A stretch of 64,000 bases of DNA from Ditylenchus dipsaci (taxonomy: Eukaryota > Nematoda > Chromadorea > Rhabditida > Anguinidae). Location of the stretch: the NCBI GenBank assembly GCA_004194705.1, contig SADC01001383.1:124001-188000 (forward strand), given 5' to 3'. This document shows positions 46,101-58,057 of the stretch, one piece after another. Below the pieces are notes generated by a model, which had not been told where the DNA came from, made no database searches, and was given only the letters and a program-made list of their open reading frames with translations. The stretch's first letter is position 1; the number at the start of each line of letters is the position of its first letter. The translations under genes were made by a program, and so were the position numbers.

Positions 46101-49100
46101 CTTGTCGGGCAACTGCAAAACGAGGGTCCACTCAATTGTAATAATTGTTGATTATAAAATTTTGGTCATTGAACTTGACAATTTAGTCTGTCACCTAACC
46201 TCAAGAAACGGAATTCAGATACATCAAAACTAAGCAACAATTTTTTGAAGGTATTTATCGGACTGATGCATAAATTATATCACTCATTATAAAAAATTGT
46301 ACTTTGTGTAAAAATACACATTTTAGCCAAAATATTTGAGCCCTTTTAGGAGAGTGAGTTGAGCTCTGAGGAAGACAATATCTCGGCAACCACTGAAAGC
46401 ATGTGTGCATTCTCGAGTCTGGCCACTCCTCTAATTATTTTCTTTGCATACAGTGGCATCAGTAGCACCTCCAAGCCAATGGTCATCACTCATCAAACAC
46501 TTATTAGAAATCTGAAACAAATTTCAAGCACCATATTTGAGTCTGGATTTGAGTCGAAGAACACCAGATTACTTCTACCTATTTCTATTCACCACATTTT
46601 TGGAGCTATTTCTACTTTCTATTCACTGATTAGTGGCAGTTTTCTGTTTACTCTATCCAAATACTCACCTGAAGCGTTCTTTGAGGCCATGCTCCACAAC
46701 CAGGTGACTTGCTGCTATATACATCAAGTAACACTACGAAAATGCGCTTGGGTTCTACTTTTCACGTCTTATTTTATTTCAAAAATGTAAATGTCAATTA
46801 AAAAAAAAATATGAGGATTAAAGAAAGTCTGGTCATAGCCTTTTCGACTGATAACAAAAATCGAGTTTTCTTTTTCGCGATTGAGCACCACCATAACAAT
46901 GTTTTTTAAAGTATTTATTCTAATAAAACGGCCGGCCTTTCTATTTTCCAACCTCCAAATTTTTTTTGACTTCATGATAAAAATGAAATAAAACATGGTT
47001 TACCCCCTAGTTTTCGCCTTGAGGGAGCCATTATATTAGAGACGGCCGTTCTAATAGAGACGGCCGTTCTATTAGAATGAATACGGTATGTTTCATTCAC
47101 TTGGCCGGTCTTTTCCATGTCCTCTGCGCAACTTTGCAAATATTATTCAAAAAATTAATAACGCTTATTAAGCTGGAAATTCAGATATCGAATCGCAATG
47201 GTAAATTGTTGCGCCTCAAATCCATGACCAATTTTCACTAGCTTCCGCTTTAATAATCGATGTAAAAACTGGTTTTTCATGGGCAATATTAAAATAGAAA
47301 TCAACTACAGTGTGTATAGACAAGACCTACACAAGAGGGCCGCTAGACTATTTTTATATTACACTTTTTTAAAAATTTATGTCATTTTGTAGCCCTGAGA
47401 ATTCTCTATCTAATGGTATGAAAAGATTTTATTGCGGATAAAAAAATTATGGATAAATTGACAAAAGGAAACTCGAACTCGAAACTCGAAACTCGAGGAA
47501 ACTTGAAACTCGAAACCTCAATTTCAAATCCCCAAAATTTCACTTTTTGTTAAAGCATTTAATAGTCAAGAAAATTTAAAAAATTTTAAAAGCCCTTAAT
47601 TTTTTGATGTATCGCATATCAAGAGGATTTTTTTGGGACACCATTTAGCTTTTTTAGTATCTTGTTTCAATTAAGCTTTTTCTAGATCAGCCATGTGCAT
47701 TGCACAACCACAATGGTGCAAGCCCTAGCTCTGGAGGTGAATCACCTCAGTTTTCCATCGCTCCACTCCATCGTGGTTGGAGGTGCCCGCTTCGATTCCA
47801 TTGCAGCTAGGACCTGCAAGACAAAACTCAATGTCCGTGAGTATAGGCACAGTTAATATCATACATATATTTGAATTTTTCTTTAAAAGTAATTGATGCG
47901 TGTTACAGTGTACATAACTACTGAAATTGGCTCCATCTGCACTTTTTCTCATAGTAAATGCCAGAAAGTGGAAAGCGGTGGGATGGTTTTACTAATTATT
48001 CGTAATTTACGTGCAAGTTTTTAGTGGGAATACCTTTGCCAGGATTATTTTTCAAGGTAGCTTGACAGCTTTTCATAGATTTTTAAAACCCTAAATTAAA
48101 GAAATTATTTACGGTGTATTCGGATGACCCAAAGTCTCCTGATTAAAATCGAGTAAAATTCTTTGCTCTTATGCACCCATTCAAAGGGTGTAAACTTAAA
48201 ATGCACCAAAGAGTAATTTTAAAAATAAAAAATTGCTGGACATCCAAATTTCAAATTTTTTTTGGATGGTTAATTATTTTATATATTCCCTTAAGTTATT
48301 TCAAATTTTCTGTAGAAATTGGCTTGCTTGTGCCTATCTTTTGTTTGCTGTTTTGTCAAGTAGCCTTTTGATGACCTCTATGTCCACCCCTTACCTCCAG
48401 CCAGATAAGTGCCTGTCCCTGCCCTAAAAGTAGTCTGAGTGGCTGCCCCACTCCACAACACAGCAATGCAAACATTTATGCTAATGTTGCCAATATTCCT
48501 CTTTTCTCGCATGGCCACCGGTCTATACACATATTTGGGGACTTGCTTTGCGGCAAAGGTAGCTGGGCGATAAAAACCAAGAGAGGGGCATAAACCGATA
48601 AGGCAAATGAACTGAAGGGGAAACACTAAATTTGTGGTTAATCAAATGGACTCTTGAGCAAAGAGCATAAACTAATTAGATTAAAGGGCACTGCTGGAAT
48701 TGATGCATGCACATATATATTTAGATAACTAACTTGGAAAACAACAAAGTGTGCAATAAGCCTCATCAATTAGGTCATTTGTTGGTGTCCAGACTGAGTC
48801 CTCAAGTTTTCAACAACCGCAAAGCTACTCAGGAATTGTACACGGAGGAGGGATTTGTCAAAACGGGTGAGAAACTGGTTCCATTCACAAGTAACTAATG
48901 TTTCTGAACCTTAATTTCGTCAAATAAGGAATAGCGAGCTACAATATATTAAAAAAATAAAACGGGCGAATAAATTTAGAGAAGACTTCGAAAACTGGGG
49001 TAAAAAAGTGGCGAGGTTTGTGCTCATTTGGAGACTCGACTGTATTGAAAGGCGTCTAGACGTTTGGCGATATTGTGACATTTTTCATTTTTGGCGTATT

Positions 49101-52100
49101 TTCATAATATTTTTCTTTTTTATTTAGACGAAGTGAGCGTATGTTAGGTTTAGATCAGTGTTTTCAAAAATCACAGTCACACCTCACACTCACACTGTAA
49201 AATCACAGTGGAGCTCACAGTCACACTAAAATCACACTCACACTTGATGTGAGTGTGATTTTTAGTGTGAGTGTGATTTTAGTGTGAGTGTGCTTTTAAG
49301 TGTGAGTGTGATTTAGTGTGAGTGTGACTGTGAGTGTGATTTTGGTGTGATGTGAGTGTGATTATCACAGTGAGACGGTGTGAGTGTGATTTTTGTCTCA
49401 CACTGTGATCCTCATTCCAGTGTGTGATTTTTTCACTGTGTGTATGAATCTTACACTTTTTTTCTTAATAAGCTTGAGACTGTAGCTTGTCGCTTTTTCA
49501 TCATTTGGAAGATTCAAAATCTCTACATACATCCGTTTAGATGTCTGAGTTCGATTCACCGGGATCTGAAAGATCGACTGCAAAGAAACGACGAAGAAAC
49601 CCAATCTGGATAAGTTCCACAAAGAGGAAGATTCATTTGGGCAAATAAAGTGGAAGTGTACCGAGTGTCAAGAGGTAAGCTCTTTTTGTTTGATGTCTCT
49701 TTTATTTAATTTTGCTTTAGCGACTAAGCGATCATCCAACATCCATGACAAGACATTGGGAATTGAAGCATAGTGACAAGCAGCAAATTGCTAAAAAGGT
49801 TGGATCAATCTTTCGCGAAGACTCGTCTAACTCAAAGACCAGGTACTTTCCTATCACAAAAAACCACTCAAAATATTTTTGTTTTTGAAATACACGGGTG
49901 CAAAAGGCCTTTGCTGACGTCCTTTCTATTCCTTGTTTGTCCATAAACTTGATGTTACATCCTTTGATTAGAAAGCTATTCTATGAACTGAATCCCAAAA
50001 TTGAGGTATTTTCAAATAGCTTGGTTCATGTGTACGCTTTTTTCCAGTTCCCCAACAGTTTCAACACATTGAAAAGCTTGCTTTGTAATCAACTAGATCG
50101 CATTGAAATATACTTGAGAGCTGAGATAAAGAAAATTCCTCAGCGATTCTCTTTAACTTGTGATATCTGGTCGGATAGAGGTTTGAATAGTTCCTATTTC
50201 GGTATCAAAAAAACGTTTGATAACAACGTAAAAGAGTCTTTTTAATTAGGGGTTACAATGCATTACTGTGACGGATCAGCTTCGCTGCAACGTATCTTTT
50301 TGGGATTCTGCAAATTGTCAAGCCCACATACAGGGACTCAATACGTTTACAAACTGAAAAGCTTTTGGAGAAATACAGAATATCTTTTCGACGAGTCTTC
50401 AAAGTAGTCACAGATGGCGGAAGTAACATGGTCAACGCATTCAAAGACATGGTATCAGGTAAAAAATATGCATGCGTCGGCTGTTATTTTTTGCTTATTT
50501 TAGTTGACGTCTGGCTTCAATGGTTATCAGAGCAAGAAGACAGTGATGGTATTGAGGAAAAAGAACAAGATTCTGATGCTGACTGTACAATCGAGCTTGC
50601 TATTCAGTGAGTCTTATCAAGTTCTTTGTTATTTTTGTATGGCTGCTTAGGTCTGCATTTCCTCTGCGAATGGGATGTATTGCTCACGCCTTGCAGCTAG
50701 TTATTGAGCAGATGTTCAAAGACTGCGTTGGATCGCATACAAGCTACTCTACACTCTGTCATCTCATTGCAAAGTTCCAACACTCTACTAGCGCGAAAGA
50801 GGTATCTATTAGCTTGTAATAAAGTAATTAATGAAAAATAAGGAACTTACAAATCTTTGCGGTGGAAAACTGGTCTCGCCATCCAAACACGCTGGGCTTC
50901 TCAAATCGTGGTCGTCAAAAAGTTTCTCGAACACCAGGAGTTTGTTTTGCAGATCGCAAAACGCAAGAAGTGGGTATACCCTACTGAGTCTGATGTCAAA
51001 GTAGGTTTAAAATGCAAATAATTTTACTCATCAACTTTTCTTGCTAGCTTCTTTGTCTTGATGAAGATTTTTGTGGACGTGCTGTGCAGAATACAATGTG
51101 AGAAAAATGTTTCAATTTCTCGGTGCTATGGATATCTCAAGGCTATATACAAGTCTCTTGCCAACTTTCAGGTATACGTTTGCAGAATTTTGTACAGAAA
51201 ATTTCACGAATATTCAGAGCAATGGGTCTTCACCTGAAATCAGTCTTCAGCTCAGAGGTTTTCTCGATGCTCGCTTCAACTGGATGATGGACAGCACATC
51301 TAACAGTTTCGATCCAATCTTTTTTGTCGCTACAGCACTTGATCCAAATACGGCAAACATTCTTAGTCCGAGTGATTACAAAGTGGCTATGAGCGCAATT
51401 CAAAATCTGGTAAATTAAAAATCTATGATCCTTGTGATCTTTTGTTTGTGTTAAAATAGGCTGTGATGTTGGTTTGCAGCAAGTAGAAAACCCAGTTCAA
51501 GCGCAGATGAACTCTACGCTCGATCAATTGCTGGGAGAGGTGGTTGCAGAAAACAAATCTGTTCAACAAGCCAGATTAGAAATTTCTCCGCATGCTTTGC
51601 TGGTGGAAATGATGAGCAGGGTGCTCAGTGCAAATTCTTCTGCGGGCGACTCCATTGATTCACTCAAATACTGGACGTCATTCTTGAATTCAGTAAGCTT
51701 TTGAAGAGATGCACTAGGGTTGAGTTGTATGGTTTAGGATTCTAGGCCGATTGCGATTTTTGCGCTTGAAGTTCTCTCGATTCCGGCTACAAGTGCACCG
51801 ATAGAGCGCATATTTTCTCAAGCAGGGATGGCTACAGCAACACACAGAAACAAAGCATCTTTTGAATTACTGAATGCGCAGCTAGTTGTCTATTGTAATC
51901 GATTTTGTTAAAACGTGTAGTGTCATTTGACGTGTAGTGTCAAAAAGTGTAGTGTCATTTAAATAAACAATGAGAAGTGAATAGTTATAGTTTTGGGTTT
52001 GCCGTTACAATTGAAAATTTATGAAATACGTATGACTGGGACGATATGTACACAAAGCAGAAAGCTTCGTCGAAGTACACTGAAAAATATTTTGAGAAAG

Positions 52101-53210
52101 TATCTCGAATTGGAATCACTAACTAAAAAAACGCTCAAATACTGAGATGAAAGTCACACTGTGAGACAAAAATCACACTCACACCGTCTCACTGTGATAA
52201 TCACACTCACATCACACCAAAATCACACTCACAGTCACACTCACACTAAATCACACTCACACTTAAAAGCACACTCACACTAAAATCACACTCACACTAA
52301 AAATCACACTCACATCAAGTGTGAGTGTGATTTTAGTGTTTTATGAGTGTGAATTGAGATGTGACCCTCACTGTGGGGTGACTGTGACTGTGATTTTTGA
52401 AAACACTGGTTTAGATCATATAAAAAAACTAAAAAAAAGGCGCGAATTCAAAAGTTGTCGCAAAGACAGCCAAACGTCTAACCACTGACCATTGAGATAT
52501 TTACAAAATTTTCAAAACATTAACAAAACTACGAAAATTACAAATTGCTTTTTATTTGAATCAGACTACCATGTGTTTTTAATTCAGGAGATGTAGCCTT
52601 TTTTGACGAGGATGGCTACATCTATATCGTTGATCGCATAAATGATTTGATCAAACTGGGTGATGGAATAGTAAGTATAACAATAAAACATACATCACTA
52701 TTAAAAATCTTCAGTTTTTATTTACACCTTTAAGTTGTGCCCGTCAGAAATTGAGGCTGTGTTGCGTGTGCATGTGGCTATAGACGATTGTGCAATCATT
52801 GGCATGGAGAGAAATAACAATGGAACTAGCACTAAAAGCAATTGCAGTAGCACTAGTAGTAGCAGTGCAACAGATTACTGCTGTCCCGCCTTTGCTGTCT
52901 ATATCGTTCGTAATTGCGAGCGTCCTGGCCTAATCTCGAGTGGTGAGATAAAAAGCTATATTTCTGGTGACTTTTGGAACTATAAACCACGTATAAAACT
53001 CATTTATTATTAGCCAAACTACCAGCTTTGAAAGAGTTTAATGCAGCTGTTTTCTTTGTGGCCGAAATCCCAAGAACAGTGGGTGGCAGAATCCTTCGTA
53101 GAAAACTGCTGCAGCGCTCGACTGTTGAGCAGAAGAATGCAGAGGTGACAACAACTAGAAGGGAGTCCACTTATTGCCAAACCAGCCGATCAATGGAATC
53201 GGGGATGTAG
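43185..53210 (+). CDS. 4-coumarate-CoA ligase/luciferase-like adenylate-forming protein
   Basis: ANL superfamily (acyl-CoA synthetase, 4CL, luciferase). The first exon probably starts at ATG 43185 ([12 protein letters not shown]). Recognised exons: 45819-45889 ([18 protein letters not shown]), about 45941-46124 ([19 protein letters not shown]), 46350-46703 ([33 protein letters not shown]), 47685-47836 ([20 protein letters not shown]), 47909-47985 ([10 protein letters not shown]), 48725-48866 ([17 protein letters not shown]), 52588-52670 ([20 protein letters not shown]), 52735-52966 ([10 protein letters not shown], then a serine-rich insert), 53014-53210 ([16 protein letters not shown]). The P-loop consensus is altered, and the catalytic Lys of GKILRR is Arg, so activity is doubtful. 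The exon between the start and 45819 is uncertain. The junction 45889/45941 needs one extra G. A hAT transposon sits in intron 48867-52587. Confidence 0.82.
43411..43671. mobile_element. TACCGTATTTCC-family MITE, copy 6 (ACGCCC subtype)
   Basis: TACCGTATTTCCTCTAATAA ... TTATTAGAGGAAATACGGTA, 261 bp, with AACGCCCTTCCC / GGGGAAGGCGTT next to the ends. Confidence 0.88.
43975..45145. mobile_element. PiggyBac-like TTAA-flanked foldback with nested pogo-like MITE
   Basis: Flanked by TTAA (43971-43974, 45146-45149); ends CACTAGAATTCCCGAG and CTCGGGAATTTTAGTG, then paired arms TTTCACGCTGATCGCGATGG. No transposase. Holds a 134-bp pogo-like MITE at 44125-44258 (CAGTCAACATTTAACGGCG ... CGAGGGTTGACTG, TA both sides). 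A relative lies at 60028-60763. Confidence 0.82.
45399..45654. mobile_element. Foldback MITE, AGGTGCATTGACG family
   Basis: Arms AGGTGCATTGACGTTTCCTC and GAAGAAACGTCTCTGCACCT; inner TTCGAAAATGGAACTTTTTT pairs with its complement. Related to 3784-4169. The middle carries CTAACATGCGCTGGCCTACC (see findings). Confidence 0.7.
46910..47089. mobile_element. TACCGTATTTCC-family MITE, copy 7 (GGCCGTT subtype)
   Basis: Left AGTATTTATTCTAATAAAACGGCC, right GGCCGTTCTATTAGAATGAATACGGTA, with a tandem AGACGGCCGTTCTA unit at the right. More diverged than other copies. Confidence 0.65.
49156..52408 (+). mobile_element. hAT transposon, nearly complete
   Basis: 3,253 bp, exact 8-bp duplication GTTTAGAT (49148-49155, 52409-52416). 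Ends CAGTGTTTTCAAAAATCACA and TGTGATTTTTGAAAACACTG are perfect inverted repeats, followed by mirrored arrays of TCACACTCACAC (49180-49400, 52140-52380). Sits in intron 48867-52587 of the 4CL-like gene, same orientation. Confidence 0.95.
49541..51911 (+). CDS. hAT transposase (BED finger plus dimerisation domain)
   Basis: Cut-and-paste transposase of the element 49156-52408. A lysine/arginine-rich start ([19 protein letters not shown]) precedes a BED zinc finger: WKCTECQE then, in the next exon, [12 protein letters not shown] (about 49640-49790), giving C2-H2 spacing. The middle has the RNase-H-like core, with [19 protein letters not shown] (about 50140-50210) and [14 protein letters not shown] (about 50400). 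The C-terminus has the hAT dimerisation signature [16 protein letters not shown] (about 51780-51830) and stop 51909-51911. Several short introns with GT-AG ends. The frame from the start to the BED finger breaks near 49590 and the middle frames are interrupted, so it may be inactive or mis-sequenced. Confidence 0.88.
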
Positions 53211-54318
53211 GCAAGAGCAGGTTAGGGGGCAGCAGACAGCATGCTAACACTAAACCTATGAATCCTCAAACTTTCCAACGCTCCTCCACACTTGCTAAAT
53301 TTAAATGAAAACAGATGGAAAAAATAACTTTTACTCGTCTTTTATACTCCAAATATACACAATTTCGTACTATTATTACTACAAATTATACAAATTAGAT
53401 TAACAATAAGAAAGCTTGTTTACATCGAAAGACAAATTTTCAGCTTAAGTTCAGGGCTGGCAAAAAACATTATCAGAAGTGGACTGTAAATAGCATTCTA
53501 AATAAAATTTTAGCCAAACAAAATTCCCTTTGTCTAGTATTTTAGAAATGACAAAAATTAATTATTTTAGTTTGTCTTGCCAATTTTCAACCATCAGTAA
53601 GAGTACCTTATTTTCTCTAATTAAAGCACCAATGCGTTTATTTTTTAACTCTTCAAAAATTCTGAAATTTTTAATCAAAGGTGGCTTTAACTCTGAAATC
53701 CTGGTCAAAAATAAGGGGTCAGATGCTTTAATTAGAGGAAATACGGTAACTCTGCTTATTACCAGTAGGTCGGCTTTAATTGACATCAGATTGAACATTT
53801 TTGAAAGCTGACTTTACGCAAAATTTTTAGCCCACTAAAGCTGATGATTTATGAGTAACAAAGTATTCAGTAATATATTTTTAAAATGTTCAGTTTTTAC
53901 TAAAATCCTGTTTTGTTCTATTTAAGCCATTGTATTGCCAATCCTTGTTTTTTAGTAATATATACATTTTGTACAATTTTTTCCTTATAAAGGAAAATTA
54001 CTTCCAAAATTGCTAAACACGAAAAAGAGAAAAAAAACAATGAGTGTATTGATGATGATCTACACTGCCAAGGGCAGCAAGGCGTTTGGAAACAATCAGC
54101 TATTCCTATAATACACCACATTCCTAACGCACAAACACATAAAATAAGAACAATCTTATAGAAGAGGGGAGACTAGGCAGTTAAACTAGCCGAAACTAGT
54201 TACGTATGTGATGTAAACAAGAAGAAAGAATCTAAAAATTAAGATGCTGTTGTCTTCTGTTTTGTCTGCACAACTATCTTAGACTGAAAATACATGCTTG
54301 TAGAAATATATGTTAGTT
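53211..54318. other. Spacer between convergent 4CL-like and TBCEL genes
   Basis: The 3' ends of two genes face each other. Contains the MITE 53604-53748 and otherwise AT-rich sequence; no further gene seen. Confidence 0.5.
53604..53748. mobile_element. TACCGTATTTCC-family MITE, copy 8 (AAAGCACC subtype)
   Basis: TACCTTATTTTCTCTAATTAAAGCACC ... GATGCTTTAATTAGAGGAAATACGGTA, 145 bp; same payload type as 24680-25432. Confidence 0.85.
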
Positions 54319-56377
54319 TTAGTAAAAAATAATTTGGCTAACTTGAATATAAAATTCGTCGCCATCCTCGATGTGCAAAGAGCTGAGCATTTGGTTGGGA
54401 AAACGCAACTCAAATAAGAAACTAATTAAAATTTGTTTAAAGAATGATTATTTTTAGTAGTGAAGTGAAAATATCAACAATATATAGCTCGTAAAGATCC
54501 ATTTCAACGCACTAAAAATGTTTAAATGCGCGAAAACAGGATAATTTCACGAATTTATCGGATCTTTTTTGAAATTTTAAATTTTTTGAATTTCTCAAAA
54601 ACTTCGAGGTTTATTGTCTTAGAATCTTAGTGTTTTTCATGTGAATACTGGTTTTCAAGAATTTTTGGCTAAGAGGTTTTATAAAAATAAGAAAATGTCT
54701 TATAAAATGTTGCTACAATTCCTAATATCTTTAGAAGTGGTAGGGTCACATTTCATATCGCGACAATTCATTCATTTTCTCTAACTTTTTTTAGACTTTT
54801 TGAAAAAAAGTTTCAACCACCTGATAGCTAAGATTTCAGGCTACAAAATGGTATTTTCCGGCCAGGGTTTGCAAAAGTGTTGACCCAAGAGCCTGCTTTT
54901 TGGTCAAAAAACACCCTTTTTAAACAAATGCCACCAACTAACCAAGCTTCTCACCAAAAGCTAGCCCCTAGGCCAACATTTTTTCAAACCCCGGCCCGAA
55001 AAATACCATTTCGTAGCCTGGATTTCAGCTATTAGATGGTAAAGACTTTTTTAAATACTTTAAAAAAGTCAGAGAAAATTAATGAAATATCGCGAAATCA
55101 AATGTCTCGATATAAAATTTGACCCTACCTTAGAAATCGTCTGGTAGATTTTTTGTCTAATTGGTGAAACCACTTAGAGTTTTTTTTTAGCCTTTACCTC
55201 TGTGGGTCCATGTCCAGACAAATTGCCGTCGAAGTAAAAGAGACGCATTCGTGAAACAGGTATTTCAGTGATCTTAGCCGCATACTTCATCAATCCAATC
55301 ACTGTTGCGCTAAGTCGAATTTTAGCCGGTGCCAAGTAGTTGGTCTCCTCACAGCGCATCATAACTTTGGCGAATTTCCTGGGAGTTAAATCCACTTTAA
55401 CCAATGCTTCTAAATTGCCATGTTCTTTGACCAGTTCATCAAAAATTGCTGGTTTTTCTTCTGCGCATTGGTAGTATCGAATGAAAAACCTTCAAAGACG
55501 GCAATAATTTTTGTGCACCTAATATTTCAATTTAATTGAACCCACCTCTCTGACTCCTCTCTTTGAAAGGGAGTAATCACACTTCCATTTAGCTGAGTCA
55601 AGGTCTTTAACCTGCCAACAATCAGGTGGTAGCGTTCCTCTTCTGTATAGTCATCCAACAAAGGAATATTTCTAACTCTGAGCTCCTCCAGTTTGCCCAC
55701 ATATTGCAGGTTTTCAATCGATTCCCAGCTGTTCAGACCACATTCCGACATGGACAAGAACTTGATAGCTTGAGTGACCTGTCTAGTGACTACTGTTCCA
55801 GAGGTCCCATTTACCAGACAGTCCCTGTCCACACATTCTAGTTCGTTGCCCACCAAATACAAGTTTTCAGTATTGGGGAACAGACTCAACACTCTCAACA
55901 CCTTGCTCCACTCTCTGAAACCACAAGCATTTAGGTGGAGCACCTCCACAGTGTTGCTAATCGGCTCTTCAAGGTGATATAAGTCATGAAATGGGTTTCA
56001 CTCATGTGGAGTTCAGTGAGACAAGGAATAACTTGGCTGGACAGGAACTGTTTCACTGTTTCCAGAGGCAAATTGACTCCATTGAGCACCAAAGTGTTCA
56101 GTTTTGGTGCATGCAGGGAGCTGAGCACCTGGGGGTCTATATAAGGCTGGATGGGGTTGTGACCAAGGTTGAGTTGTTTAAGAGAGGGTAGAGAAGAGAA
56201 TAGATTCGAGACAACCTCCCAGTCCTCTATCTTGTTCCACGCCAAATCTAACTCCTGCACATTTTTAGTGAAAGAAGCGAAACGTTCCTGGTCGCCAATA
56301 CTCGAGATGTTTTTTCGGTTAAGAACCAGTAGTTCAAGCCCTCTTTCTGATGCTACTTTGCAAGGACTGGTTCCAAA
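54319..56377 (-). CDS. TBCEL: Tubulin-specific chaperone E-like protein, 5' end not found
   Basis: Tubulin-binding cofactor that destabilises tubulin heterodimers; related to TBCE. Exons 55546-56377, 55198-55490 and 54319-54408 give an LRR block (LELLVLNRKNISSIGD, LDLAWNKIEDWEVVSN, LKQLNLGHNP, LHLNACGFREWSKVL) with its capping motif (IPLLDDYTEEERY, LTQLNGSVITPFQREESER, FFIRYYQ), then a ubiquitin-like domain (LSATVIGLMKYAAKITEIP, MRLFYFDGN, ending LHIEDGDEFYIQVS). No CAP-Gly domain is visible upstream, which favours TBCEL over TBCE, but the first exon(s) were not located in 56378-57000, so this is not proof. At about 55975, between SETHFMT and YHLEEP, the frame shifts by one base with no room for an intron. 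Confidence 0.85.
54738..55128. repeat. Foldback in last TBCEL intron
   Basis: TAGGGTCACATTTCATATCGCG against CGATATAAAATTTGACCCTA; inner arms GGCTACAAAATGGTATTTTC and GAAAAATACCATTTCGTAGCC. Inferred MITE; no clear target duplication. Confidence 0.7.
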
Positions 56378-58057
56378 CTGAAATTAAAAAGAAAATTTTT
56401 TATATGTTGAGACGTTTCGTAAAGTTTGGATAATTGCCTTCTCAAATAATTTTCAAGCCTCTTTGATAATAAACTAGAGTGTAGAGTGTGTCGGAAAACT
56501 TGACCATTTTTGTATTTTTTTTAGCTTTTTTGTAATTAGCATTATGATTATTTTTTACAAACCCTGTATTTGCTTTAAAATAATTTCTAAACACTTTTAA
56601 TCGAGTGTAAGTACTGGATGGATAGGCTCTATTGATCTTTCATATAATTTAAAATAAAGCTGCAAACGAAATTTTTTCGGGACTTGATAATAAATTTGGT
56701 TATAGTTTTGATTGGTCAAGGTTGTTGTTTTAACTGAAAACAACAACTCTTTATGCAGCTTGAAAAAGGAAACTTTGATGATTGCTCATAAACTAATTAG
56801 GGCCTTCAAGTAGTGCGCAGACAATTTGCATCTTTTAAAGTAAGAATATTTTTGCTCAATTCCTTCTTCTTTCCCACAAGAAAGGGTGTGCAGGGAAAGT
56901 TATGAGCATTAATAAAATAATCTGGATTCCCCCACACTATCCCTCCCGCCTCTCTGCTCGTCAGTGGGGGGAGGGAGACCGTGTCACTGCTACTACTCAA
57001 CGCACATACTCAAAAGACTTGCTCAAAAAATTGCCTCTATCAACTGTAGAAATGAAGGAAAAATAAACAATCTTTTTTCAACAAACAAGTTGAAAATTTG
57101 AGACTTTTTATCAAATCTCAAAACGCTTTTTGTGCATTTTTATTGTAGAATATTCAAAATTCAAAAAAAGTTCCTTATGTTTTTAAATATTTTATGCACT
57201 CATTCAGAAAAAACATCATAAAATTCTAGACAAAGAAAAAAACTACCACAGTTTTTCCTCAAAATTTTGTTTGTATATTTATTACTAGATTTTTCAAAAT
57301 GACAAGAAGTCTCGGATTTTTTTAAAAGGGGTCATTTATATAACAAAGCGGTTTTTATATTTTCCATGTATGCTGTTTATATACCAAAAAGCTTACAATA
57401 TTAATAAAAGGTGCTACATGCTGGTCCTCCAAGTACTTTTTTCCATATGAGAGATGATAGTGTTGTCATTGTCGGTGTCATAATCACTGCTGCCACAACT
57501 ATCACTGCTCACTGCTTGCTGCTCCTCAAATTCCATCATGAACGAGTAGCAGTGCTAGTAGTAGTCAACTAATAATAGTTCTGTTGTTGTTGATCAATTT
57601 GCAGCAGCAGCAATTCTTCCTTGCACCAACAACAATAAAAAAGTGGTAGCAATAGAAAAAAGCAATAATAGCAGAGGAGCTGGTGATGAGCACACAAGTT
57701 TTGCTTCTTTTTACACTCCTTGGCTGCTTTCCCAAAGAATATGATTTGTTTTTCACTTCACACAACCAACCAGCCAAACTGCAGCAGACCTTTGGAACAG
57801 CAGGCAAATGTGTAGTCTGCCTGCCAACCTTATGCACCCCAGCAATCAGCTGACGCCTTTTTATTCTCTGCTGGTGTGCTGTGTCTGCTGCCCTAGCACC
57901 ACCACCACCCATTTGTGCTGCAAACAGATGTGAAAGGAGGGAGGTGGTGAAGGGGCGGGTACAAAAAAGAATCCATTCACGTGCTTTTATTCTGTTCGAA
58001 TAAATTTTGTCCTGACAGGAATGTAGTTTTGACACACAAAATTGGGTTTGAATTGTT
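56378..58057. other. Divergent intergenic region TBCEL / RhoGAP
   Basis: 1.7 kb between opposite genes. It includes a less AT-rich tract at 57440-57960 with CAA/CAG/TTG trinucleotide runs that opens minus-strand frames of up to 156 codons; the composition (poly-Ser, Cys, Asn) looks like repeat-driven chance. The missing first exon of TBCEL should be here. Confidence 0.45.

Noticed and set aside
56806..57000. First exon of TBCEL (minus-strand frame starting MSSSSDTVSLPP)
   Set aside because: No resemblance to known TBCEL or TBCE N-termini and no clear donor in phase with the exon at 56377.
57565..58035. 156-codon minus-strand frame with Cys and Asn runs
   Set aside because: The composition reflects CAG/CAA/TTG trinucleotide runs; no family resemblance; it lies in a divergent promoter region.
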